In this document: piece after piece, positions 40,115 through 47,659 of the stretch
How the letters are laid out: the number at the start of each line of letters is the position of its first letter
Position numbering within the stretch: the first letter of the stretch is position 1
DNA from: Xenorhabdus lircayensis
GTDB lineage: Bacteria; Pseudomonadota; Gammaproteobacteria; Enterobacterales; Enterobacteriaceae
DNA: 50,149 bases
Direction of reading: 5' to 3'
Assembly: GCF_016306625.1 (NCBI RefSeq)
Contig: NZ_JACOII010000010.1
Coordinates: forward strand, 1-50,149
Position numbers and translations under genes: made by a program
The notes under the pieces: model-generated
The model's input: the letters and a program-made list of their open reading frames with translations, nothing else
What the model was told of the DNA's origin: nothing
Database searches by the model: none

Positions 40115-41377
40115 ATGAAAAAGCGTTATTCACTGATGCCATCACGCCCTACCCTGCGCCAGGCTTTTCACCGGATCCACCTGATTATTACGTTTATCAT
40201 ATTATCCGTAGTGGGCGTGTTTCTCTCTTTATTGGCATTGCTCGCTATGCAGAAATATGCCGAAAATAACCTGAAGCTGATCTCCACAACTATTGCTCAT
40301 ACGGCACAAGCTGCCGTAGTCTTCCAGGATAAAACCGCCGCAACCGAAATATTGAACTTGATTGCGATTCATGATGGTTTTACAGAAGCTAAGATTTTTG
40401 ATGCCAAACAGCAAGTGTTAGCAAGCTGGCAAGCCAATCAGGAAACCCGTACTGGTAATTTCAAAAAATTAGTCGAGCGCTGGCTTTTCCCTGACCCCCT
40501 TATTCTGCCAATTTACCATCATCAGCAAAAAGTAGGGGCAGTCTGGTTAATTGGCAACAGCGACCACATAATCCAATTTATTTATCAGGCTCTGTTGGTG
40601 CTATTCGTCTGCCTGTTGTTCAGTGCTGTAATTTCACTTTACCTCTCCCTGCGCATGCACGATGGTATTGTCAGAGCCTTGCAGAACATTACGGTCGTTG
40701 CCCATGACGTCCGGCAACGCCGAGCGTTTTCACGGCGCGTGCCCTCTGCCCATATTGCTGAACTGCACGAGCTAAGCCAAGTTTTTAACCATCTGCTCGA
40801 AGAACTGGAAGAGTGGCAACATCACCTGCAAACAGAAAAGGCCGTTTTAACCTGGCAGGCACAACATGACTCCCTGACAGGCTTACCAAACCGAGCAACC
40901 TTTGAGCGTGTCCTTTCAACCGTCATGAATGATAAATTCATGCGTGAGAGTGCAGCTATATTGTTTATTGATGGTAACAGACTGAAATATGTCAACGACG
41001 TCTATGGACATGCTGCTGGCGATCACGTTCTTGTCACTATCGCCGCCACCTTAAAAAGAAGGGTAAGAAAAACAGACACCGTCGCCCGGCTTGGTGGGGA
41101 TGAATTCGCCATCTTATTACCCTCCGCCAATCTGGAAAATGCAGAATGCGTCGCGAAAAATATCATCCATGCCATGGACACTCCCATTCTTCTTCCCAAC
41201 GGCTCACACCTACGTATCACACTCAGTATTGGCATCGCCTTATCCAACGGTGATTTAACGGCAGAACAACTGCTGTCTGAAGCTGACGCAGCTATGTATC
41301 ACATTAAACAACGAGGCGGTGGCTGGCATTCCGCTGATACAGCAAAATTAAACTACCTATCAAGGAACTCATTATGA
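40115..41377 (+). CDS. dgcN: DgcN/YfiN, membrane diguanylate cyclase
   Basis: The 420-residue protein has membrane segments at about 24-47 and 155-178 enclosing a periplasmic PAS-like domain (about 50-150; ATEILNLIAIHDGFTEAKIF), then HAMP (about 180-235; LQNITVVAHDVRQRRAF) and a GGDEF domain. The active motif GGDEF is at residues 327-331 and an allosteric RxxD site (RKTD) stands five residues before it, so both catalysis and product inhibition should be intact. It makes cyclic-di-GMP from two GTP. Flanked by yfiR and yfiB, and 0.8 kb after pgaD, it is a likely activator of PgaCD. Confidence 0.93.
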   Translation: MKKRYSLMPSRPTLRQAFHRIHLIITFIILSVVGVFLSLLALLAMQKYAENNLKLISTTIAHTAQAAVVFQDKTAATEILNLIAIHDGFTEAKIFDAKQQVLASWQANQETRTGNFKKLVERWLFPDPLILPIYHHQQKVGAVWLIGNSDHIIQFIYQALLVLFVCLLFSAVISLYLSLRMHDGIVRALQNITVVAHDVRQRRAFSRRVPSAHIAELHELSQVFNHLLEELEEWQHHLQTEKAVLTWQAQHDSLTGLPNRATFERVLSTVMNDKFMRESAAILFIDGNRLKYVNDVYGHAAGDHVLVTIAATLKRRVRKTDTVARLGGDEFAILLPSANLENAECVAKNIIHAMDTPILLPNGSHLRITLSIGIALSNGDLTAEQLLSEADAAMYHIKQRGGGWHSADTAKLNYLSRNSL

Positions 41378-41859
41378 GCAAAAATCGTTCTTTTATATTT
41401 ATCTGCGCGTTTATTGGCACCCTTTTCCTCAGTGCCTGCCAGAATAAAGGGGCTCTAACAGCCGCACAAATCGCCGCACTCAAACAACAAGGATTTCACC
41501 AAACCGATGAAGGTTGGTTATTTGGCATGTCAGAAAAAGTGCTGTTTGGCAATAACCAATTTCATTTGCGCCCAGAAGGTGAAGCAAAACTAAAAGAACT
41601 ATCAGGTATTTTGTCCAAAGTTGGCATTCACCACGCCCGCCTTGATGGTCATACTGACAACTACGGAGAGGTAAGTTACAACAATCAGTTATCTCTGAAA
41701 CGCGCTAACACAGTTGCAGATGCCCTGACACAAGGAGGTATGCAGCGCTCTAACCTAATAACCCGTGGATTGGGGCCAAGCCAGCCTATCGCCGATAACC
41801 GGAACTCAAAAGGCCGGGCAGAAAATCGCCGAGTTGCCATTGTAATAACGACACCATAA
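41374..41859 (+). CDS. yfiB: YfiB, OmpA-like lipoprotein of the YfiRNB system
   Basis: The 161-residue lipoprotein has the lipobox LSAC (Cys22), with Gln next to it, predicting the outer membrane. The OmpA/Pal peptidoglycan-binding domain (about 60-160) shows LDGHTDNYGEVSYNNQLSLK, RANTVADAL and NSKGRAENRRVAIVI. Known: YfiB sequesters YfiR and so frees YfiN. Its ATG overlaps the dgcN stop (ATGA), a tightly coupled operon. Confidence 0.93.
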   Translation: MSKNRSFIFICAFIGTLFLSACQNKGALTAAQIAALKQQGFHQTDEGWLFGMSEKVLFGNNQFHLRPEGEAKLKELSGILSKVGIHHARLDGHTDNYGEVSYNNQLSLKRANTVADALTQGGMQRSNLITRGLGPSQPIADNRNSKGRAENRRVAIVITTP

Positions 41860-42118
41860 TAATTTATCTTCCTTGCCACGGACGGCAGCAACATTCTATT
41901 TATTTAGATTACCTCCGCCAATGAAGAAATTTTTTGCTCAGATCTTGCCGTATAACCCTATAGCTATTTCCTGTCTCCAATTTCTTCCTGTAACATAGCC
42001 GACATTGTTTTCTCAAAGAGAGAATCTCTTTCTTTGTAAGCAATACGTTAATAAAAATTTACACATTTAGATAACAAGTCTACTGTTGAGTAATGAGCTT
42101 TATCAAAAAGGAGAAATG

Positions 42119-43090
42119 ATGGGGCTGAATCTGAAATCATCCCGATCTCTGTATTGGATGTTTGTGATGTTATTCATCACCATCACTGCCAACACAGGAT
42201 TTATATTCTGGAGATTATTTTCCAATTATCAGGATAATATCCAACCAGATGTGGAATTAGAGTGTATGTTTATTTTGCTATCTCTCCTCACTCTCTTATC
42301 TGCGATGTTTTTCTATAAATACACCAAAACTATCACTCTCCCAGAATACCGCCTGAAAAAAGCGATTAAAAACAAGCAATTCATTCCCTACATACAGCCC
42401 ATTATTTGCAGCAAAAACAACGATATCATTGGATGTGAGATCCTTGCCCGCTGGCAACATCCGACTCATGGACTATTAACACCAAATAAATTTATCGCAC
42501 AGATTGAAAAATCAGATCTCATTATTCCCTTAACTCATAACCTAATCATCCAAGTACAAGATTACTTCGCGCCTATTGCCCATCAATTACCTGAACATTT
42601 CCATTTCAATTTCAATATCAGCGCAAGACATTATAAAGACACCCATTTGGTGGATAACTGCCTGAACTTTATTAAAGCCTTTCCGGAAGATTCCATCAGG
42701 CTGATTTTGGAAATTACCGAACGAGAATTATTGGAGCCAGACGAGCATACAATTAGTTTATTCAATAAGTTGGATGAATTAGGCGTATTAATCGCACTGG
42801 ACGATTTTGGCACGGGTTATTCTAATTACAATTATTTACAAAAATTTAACGTTAACTTAGTGAAAATTGGACATAGCTTTGTTAGCAAAATGAATACAGA
42901 TATGATTTCAAAACATATTGTTGAGAATATTATTGACCTTGCTCTGCGATTAAATCTGGAAATTGTGGCAGAAGGAATCGAGAACCAAAAACAAGTCAAT
43001 CAATTGAAAAACTATTCTGTCGATTATTTGCAGGGGTATTACTTTGATCATCCAGTGCCATTGGAAGAGTTTGTGAAGAAGTGGTTGTGA
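42119..43090 (+). CDS. Membrane-anchored EAL-domain protein (putative cyclic-di-GMP phosphodiesterase)
   Basis: The ATG at 42119 lies five bases after AGGAG and gives 323 residues; ATG 42116 and TTG 42086 are alternatives. Two membrane segments (about 11-33 and 47-66) enclose only a short periplasmic loop. The EAL domain (about 78-322) has EIL (Glu107) for EAL, NFNISARH, LILEITERE, ALDDFGTGYSN, VAEGIEN and DYLQGYYF. In the usual LKIDxxFV motif it reads VKIGHSFV: the Lys is kept but the Asp is Gly. Activity is therefore uncertain. It lies 259 bases after yfiB on the same strand and could oppose DgcN. Confidence 0.87.
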   Translation: MGLNLKSSRSLYWMFVMLFITITANTGFIFWRLFSNYQDNIQPDVELECMFILLSLLTLLSAMFFYKYTKTITLPEYRLKKAIKNKQFIPYIQPIICSKNNDIIGCEILARWQHPTHGLLTPNKFIAQIEKSDLIIPLTHNLIIQVQDYFAPIAHQLPEHFHFNFNISARHYKDTHLVDNCLNFIKAFPEDSIRLILEITERELLEPDEHTISLFNKLDELGVLIALDDFGTGYSNYNYLQKFNVNLVKIGHSFVSKMNTDMISKHIVENIIDLALRLNLEIVAEGIENQKQVNQLKNYSVDYLQGYYFDHPVPLEEFVKKWL

Positions 43091-43161
43091 TAGGGGTTTC
43101 CCTGTCAGAATGATTGGCACAACTTGAAGATAGCCAAATCTGATGTATTGATACTATTGTG

Positions 43162-44195
43162 TCATATTTTCAGCTCCGACCATTTTTGTTCCATATGCTG
43201 ATCAATCGTAGCAGCCAATGGCTTATCTATCCCTAATTCATTGGCAAGCGACTTAAAACCGCGAGTTTCATCGTAAATCTCTTCAAACATACTTACTAAA
43301 GGATTTACGCTGGAAAACCCTGCCTACCCCGCTAATTACTCCAACGTTGCCGGAGTGATAACTTTACCATTTCCGTTAAACGAAGTCATATGTTCGTCAT
43401 AATGTGATGGCATATATACCACATCATAAAATGGAGAAACCCGCCAATTATCAGCATCATCGGCCAGAAAAGCAAAGTTTTTAGCGTGGTCATCCTGATT
43501 AACGGTAAGATAGTTAAACAAAGCACGTTTCACCAATTTTTGCGCTTCTTCTATACCACACAGGTGCCTTGTGGCTTTGACCAAATCAATATAATCCAAA
43601 GAGGGTTCCCTGAATGGTGCATCCAGCAATCCACAAGCTGAAATCATGTGATAGCGGCCCTGTGCCAAACAATCAAACCGAGTTTGCTGTAACCAAAAAT
43701 TCCCATTTTCCGCATCTAACAATTCAAAATCAGGCACTTCAATCCCAACATTTCTAGCCATTTTCATATAGGCATATTCAACAAGGCTTTCTGAATGCTT
43801 CAAAGAAAATCGATCAGACGTCAATTTAATAATCAATTTTCCCCCAATGGCGTCAGCATGGGTTGAAAATCGACCATCAGCGCATTTTGTCACATTGAGT
43901 TTAAGACCGGCACCACCAGAACCACTGGCATCCATAAGGGACCTAAGAAAATCCATTTCTGTACCTTCAAATTCTTTAACCGCCTCTTTGCCAAGCGTGA
44001 TGAGATCGATATCTCTCTCATCCGTATCAGAAAAAGATGTTACAGGCTCATCGTAAAGTGCACCAGAACATCGTTCACCAATATAAGCCAACCGTTCTAA
44101 GGCAGTCACCATTTTGGAATTATAGCCAATTGCCCTACAAGCATACTGCTGCCATCAGAAAATTTCCTTTTGACATTCAATGGAGTATTAAGCAT
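43162..44195 (-). pseudogene. hipA: HipA-family toxin kinase, decayed
   Basis: ATG 44195 opens LNVKRKFSDGSSMLVGQLA, a HipA N-terminus, which then hits TGA at 44107-44109. The middle and kinase parts continue in another frame from about 44112: TALERLAYIGERCSGAL, GKLIIKLTSDRF, QQTRFDCLA, and the catalytic NQDDHAKNFAFL plus SPFYDVVYMP. About 80 residues between the two parts are missing, so an internal deletion shifted the frame. Downstream, TAA (43336-43338) and TAG (43324-43326) interrupt ATLE-LAG-AGFSSVN; both could come from Gln codons by C-to-T changes. The tail ends at TGA 43162-43164. The known toxin phosphorylates glutamyl-tRNA synthetase; this copy should be dead. Confidence 0.85.
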
Positions 44196-44455
44196 TTTTT
44201 AGTACCTCAGCAATCGAGGTTGGCTCGCGCTTACATTCTTTAGTGAGTTCATGTAGCGGATGTAACTCACCAATCGCTTCCGATAACATAAGAAACTGCC
44301 GTAATGAAATGTTACCTGTACGCTCAAATTTCCTAATGGTGCTATACGGAACGCTTGGCCAAGTCTTCAACGGACAATTTTTGTTGTTTACGTTGCCGCT
44401 TGATAAAGTCTTTTAATTCATGCTGCACATCATAGGCAGTGTAGAGAGAAAACAC
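44188..44455 (-). pseudogene. hipB: HipB-like antitoxin (HTH), frameshifted
   Basis: GTG 44455, eight bases after AGGAG, opens FSLYTAYDVQHELKDFIKR and LSVEDLAKRSV, then meets TAG. One base over, the frame continues SVPYSTIRKFERTGNISL and ends at TAA 44188-44190, overlapping hipA by 8 bases. A typical HTH would read AKRSGVPYSTIRKFE; loss of eight bases by recombination between two GCGTTCCG copies would give exactly this sequence. The second half alone (60 residues) is open. Confidence 0.8.
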
Positions 44456-44505
44456 TGGAGTTACTCCTGTCACTATTATAACAATAATGCAGTAATTATA
44501 ACGCA

Positions 44506-44527
44506 AATTGTCACCATAATGACAATT
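44506..44527. promoter_or_regulatory. Inverted-repeat operator candidate of hipBA
   Basis: AATTGTCA-CCATAA-TGACAATT is a perfect 8-bp inverted repeat 50 bases upstream of hipB, where an autoregulatory HipB operator is expected. The sequence differs from the E. coli HipB operator. Confidence 0.5.
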
Positions 44528-44746
44528 TTAGATAAATGAGTTGCCTCCGGTGGTGATGACAAACAGCAATAATGATTTCTCAAGAATTTTTATGAGATTT
44601 TTGAATAAATTGCCCACTCTTTTTTTGATTTCTGAGCTATTTTTCCCCAAATTCCTTGAATAAAGCATTATATTTTTTATTTTTAATCAAACCCCGCTCT
44701 CCCCAATTAGGGCTTTTGAGCTTTTATACATAACATCAATGAAAAA
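44528..44746 (-). other. Non-coding stretch with possible coding remnant
   Basis: The minus strand reads SPNWGERGLIKNKKYNALFK and EFGEK before a TAG, then further lysine-rich codons with stops. It may be the tail of a lost toxin or immunity gene, but the evidence is slight. Confidence 0.25.
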
Positions 44747-45211
44747 TTAAATATAGCATATTTCTTTCTTTGATATTCTCGACTTACCAAGTTCATTCAA
44801 TACTATTGGTAATTTATGTAAAAATACATAACCATCATGTTGAAATTCAACCAAAACTTTATTCAGAGGTGATATGAAAAATGTATCACCATCAAAAAAA
44901 CAACTCGAGTTCAACTTAAAATAACTTTCAACAAAATCATCGATGTTATTTATATCCATTAAATAAACTTTATCTTTTGTATAAGAATCTTCATTAATTA
45001 TAAAAACATCACTGGAAAGGTATTTTTTGAAATTGATATTCTCTAATATTTCAGAATCATCCATTCGCTCCCAACCCTCTATCTTACTTAAAAATGCAAA
45101 CCTATTCTCTTGTGCAAAGCCGACGTAATTAAGTAATATCAATTCTCCACCGATAATAGGATGCAATATTAAATCAGCTTTATCCATAGTGTACTTTTTA
45201 TAGCCATCCAT
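44747..45211 (-). CDS. Unrecognised acidic protein, immunity-like by context
   Basis: The 154-residue product is acidic, without signal or membrane segment, and AT-rich in codon use like its neighbours. It contains ELILLNYVGFAQENRFAFLS and ends in a KSRISKKE basic tail. I do not recognise the family. Its size, composition and place behind a PAAR gene, a DUF943-type gene and a CPCC-type remnant fit an immunity protein of a polymorphic toxin system; this is inference. No ribosome site is obvious; ATG 45187 (MDKADLIL) is an alternative start. Confidence 0.5.
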   Translation of the reverse strand: MDGYKKYTMDKADLILHPIIGGELILLNYVGFAQENRFAFLSKIEGWERMDDSEILENINFKKYLSSDVFIINEDSYTKDKVYLMDINNIDDFVESYFKLNSSCFFDGDTFFISPLNKVLVEFQHDGYVFLHKLPIVLNELGKSRISKKEICYI

Positions 45212-45462
45212 ACTATGTACCTTTGATTTTTAAAAAAATTATTTAACAATACATAAAATAATTCAATATTTCTACCTGGTTTAAAGGCATTTTTGGCTTC
45301 ATTTAAGCTCATTGAATGAGTCCCTTTAGAATAATCAGGCTCCTGATATTGAATAGGATCATCTTACAATTCACAAATAAGGAAAATATCATATTCACCA
45401 AGGAACTCAAAAAACGTCTTATTGCAACATGGGCAAGGGCATTTAAATAGGATTATATTAAC
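45169..45462 (-). pseudogene. CPCC-type cysteine-rich protein, interrupted by a stop codon
   Basis: The minus-strand frame open from 45462 reads FKCPCPCCNKTFFEFLGEYD, then ICEL, a TAA at 45364-45366, and DDPIQYQEPDYSKGTHSMSL followed by NEAKNAFK. This is the layout of the Cys_rich_CPCC family (CPCC, then a second Cys motif before EDDPxQxxxPDY and MSLNEA). The stop falls where Cys-x-Trp-Glu would be expected, no start codon remains, and the frame runs past the domain into the next gene. CPCC proteins are often found in toxin-immunity loci. Confidence 0.65.
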
Positions 45463-45513
45463 TTATAATGATCAATCAAAACTATTTACTCTGTAATATA
45501 TTAAAGTTATATT

Positions 45514-45912
45514 TCATCTAAAATTATACTGAAACCCTAAATTTTTCGACATTGAAAGTTCGAAAACAAATCTCTTTTCAACACAATTATCTTCAGCATT
45601 CATATCATCAAAACAAAGAAGATCTGAATCTTCATCTTCTCCATTATCAACCTTATATCCATTCTCTATATCAACAAAGATGACTTCATAACTTCCATCA
45701 TAATCTGGGCGCGGAACATCATATCTTTCTTTTAGCATCTCTTTATTCTTATTCCACCAATGCACTTTACCCCAATTTGTCAAAGGGAAGTTTTTTACTA
45801 ACACAACACGATATCCACTTCCCGGAGTCATATCATGGGCACCGATTATTTCTACAGCAAAAATAAACAAATAAGAAATATAAATGGCGATAATAAAAAT
45901 AGCCAGCATCAA
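45514..45912 (-). CDS. DUF943-family membrane-anchored protein
   Basis: The 132-residue frame has an N-terminal membrane segment (about 2-19, LAIFIIAIYISYLFIFAV) followed by VEIIGAH, VVLVKNFPLTNWGKVHWWNK, NKEMLKERYDVPRP, YEVIFVDIENGYK and DLLCFDDM...NCVEK. These are the motifs I remember for DUF943 proteins, common in Enterobacterales next to Rhs or type VI effector genes. The start is unclear: TTG/ATG at 45912-45907 lack a ribosome site, while a perfect AGGAGG (45979-45984) has no ATG at usable distance; the frame stays open upstream through lysine-rich codons. A start mutation is possible. Confidence 0.65.
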   Translation of the reverse strand: MMLAIFIIAIYISYLFIFAVEIIGAHDMTPGSGYRVVLVKNFPLTNWGKVHWWNKNKEMLKERYDVPRPDYDGSYEVIFVDIENGYKVDNGEDEDSDLLCFDDMNAEDNCVEKRFVFELSMSKNLGFQYNFR

Positions 45913-46080
45913 TACTTTTTTCTTAATAATCTTTATTATTTTATTTTTTATGACTGTTGTTATAGATGGGAATTATAACCTCCTTAAATAATATAATTCA
46001 TTATTATGAATACGTGCTCGTTTACTTCAAGAGTAATAATGTTGCTCTTATTATGCGAAACTGCCTATCATAAAATTAGT

Positions 46081-46356
46081 CTATTTTTGATAGCTATCAG
46101 GAATAGAATGGATAAGACCAGCACTACAAGGACAGGTAGCCCGACTATCCAAAGTCCCTGCTAATTTAGTTCCTTTATCCAAAAAAGATCCGACCCCTCC
46201 CACAATGGCATAATTTCCCGAATATCTGCCACAAGTCACAGTAGAACCTTCAATTGCAGCTTGTTTTCCGTAAAATTTAATGTTGCTGGTTCCTGTTAAG
46301 ATCGCACCACCGCACGTAGTTTTATCTCCAACTGTCAAAAAATTTCCTTTTGCCAT
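46081..46356 (-). CDS. PAAR-domain protein, type VI secretion spike tip
   Basis: The 91-residue protein begins AKGNFLTVGDKTTCGGAILTG, typical of short PAAR proteins, with later repeats IEGSTVTCGRYSGNYAIVGG and ATCPCSAGLIHSIPDSY supplying His/Cys ligands for the metal at the cone tip. AGAGGAA lies seven bases before the ATG. PAAR proteins sharpen VgrG and carry effectors. No effector is fused to this one and no vgrG, tss gene or effector is nearby, so it is an orphan; its immunity-like neighbours lie downstream on the same strand. Confidence 0.85.
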   Translation of the reverse strand: MAKGNFLTVGDKTTCGGAILTGTSNIKFYGKQAAIEGSTVTCGRYSGNYAIVGGVGSFLDKGTKLAGTLDSRATCPCSAGLIHSIPDSYQK

Positions 46357-46580
46357 TTGATTTCCTCTCGTTTTAAGTTCAATTTGTAGTGAAACAACTA
46401 ATCACATTTGAATTTAACACCTAAATATTTTAGTCAACTTTCTTGGTTCAAAGAATATTTATTCTACACCTTGTCTTCTGACAGTATCAACCTAAGTAAT
46501 CTCTTTTAATGGAAAGAATACAGAATAATATATTGATTTTATCGGGTTATAGCAGTTCATATTGAGTTTAGATACTTTTA
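46357..46580. other. Intergenic region upstream of the PAAR gene
   Basis: AT-rich sequence; apart from the PAAR ribosome site I see no gene or element in it. Confidence 0.4.
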
Positions 46581-46662
46581 TCAATTCCTTAGAAATACGA
46601 TTTCCTCTAACAAATTGTGAATTTTACTTTCATCTAATTCAGGATCATATTTTATTAAATAT
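46581..46662 (-). pseudogene. C-terminal remnant of a gene cut off by the IS1 copy
   Basis: Reading away from the IS1 end, the frame YLIKYDPELDESKIHNLLEE continues with IVFLRN and stops at TGA 46581-46583. It looks like a true small-protein C-terminus, and its first codons form a 13-bp inverted repeat (46640-46669). The rest of the gene is missing. Family unknown. Confidence 0.4.
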
Positions 46663-47328
46663 GATCCTGATTCCAATTTACTGATAATGACGAATATTTA
46701 AATAATACCCAATAACTTTATCATGCATTTCAATGGATTTTGAAAAAGAAAATGTTTTACGAGTCAGCCTTGCCAAATGCTGGCGCAAGTTCAGGTTATG
46801 CCTCTCTATGCGCTGTGTATAACGCTTACTGATGACATGAAGTTTCCCCGCCAGTTCCTTTTCATAACCCTGCCAGCCATCAGTCATGTAGAGCACAATT
46901 TCGAAAGGCGCCAACGAGGCTTACCCTTTGATTTCACGTATGACCACTGCTCATCCATTTCGCAGCAAACAACGACTTCCGAGCCAGGAGAAATAGCTTC
47001 TGTGACTTGTTTTGGCTGGAATTTTTTAAGTAGCGAAGCACCACCGTATTGAGTCCAATTCCATCACTTGCGCGGTTGCCCGACATCCAGACCCATTCAT
47101 AGCCATTCATAGCCATCTTAACAATTTGCTGATGTGACACGCAGTATAAGTAAATTCAAGTTGCCAGGTATGACGACAAGATTGGCAGATGATGACCAGA
47201 GCGAGAGCGGCCATTGCGGTGAATGCCTTTGACAGCACGACAGGATAGACAAACAACATCAATCTTTGCCATCTGAATATTCTCCAAATAGGGGTATTAT
47301 ACATAATCAGCAAATTGATATCATCACC
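46663..47328 (-). mobile_element. IS1-family insertion sequence, internally deleted
   Basis: The right edge (minus-strand start) reads GGTGATGATATCAATTTGCT, matching the IS1 left repeat GGTGATGCTGCCAACTTACT. The other end (GATCCTGATTCCAATTTACT) matches the IS1 right repeat less well, so that edge is approximate. Length is about 666 bp against 768 for IS1; the difference fits the deletion in the transposase. Confidence 0.7.
46678..47272 (-). pseudogene. IS1 transposase InsA-InsB, broken
   Basis: ATG 47272 opens MAKIDVVCLSCRAVKGIHRN (InsA zinc-finger part). The frame then shifts to CQSCRHTWQLEFTYTAC, again to HQQIVKMAMNG and GIGLNTVVLRYLKNS, and to the InsB part PGSEVVVCCEMDEQWSYVKS with KGKPRW. 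About 40 residues are missing before [18 protein letters not shown], which runs on to [31 protein letters not shown] and [19 protein letters not shown]. Several frameshifts plus the deletion make it inactive. Confidence 0.85.
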
Positions 47329-47576
47329 TAAAAACCAAGAAGTGATATTAAACGATCACCAAATGAAATAAAAAACAAAATACAAATATCATTAATGATA
47401 TTTGATTTTAGAATTATTTCTGATTTAGAGAGATAGACTAAAATAGAGGTAAAAAAATAAGCCTAATGCAAGAGGATATTTCATGCATTAATCATTAGGC
47501 TTTTAAATATAAATACTTTCTCCAAAAATCCTAAAATTTATGTTTATATCAATAGAGTGATATAAATCACATTATG

Positions 47577-47606
47577 AAAAATCCCCAGATTGTGAGTCTG
47601 GGGATT
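47577..47606 (-). terminator. Terminator of betT
   Basis: AATCCCCAGA and TCTGGGGATT form a perfect 10-bp stem with a 7-base loop. On the minus strand it is followed by a T run, 43 bases after the betT stop. Confidence 0.88.
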
Positions 47607-47614
47607 GCAGGTTT

Positions 47615-47659
47615 TTTGTTAATGAACTATTTGTTAACGAACTATTTATTAACGAACCA
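47615..47659. repeat. Three tandem 15-bp repeats at the betT 3' end
   Basis: TTTGTTAATGAACTA, TTTGTTAACGAACTA and TTTATTAACGAACCA follow each other without gap. The last copy overlaps the betT stop codon, so the array may be a recent 3'-end expansion that repeats the stop-codon region. Confidence 0.75.

Noticed and set aside
46640..46669. A 13-bp hairpin as a terminator or attachment site
   Set aside because: It has no T run and lies inside a readable coding tail, overlapping the IS1 edge.
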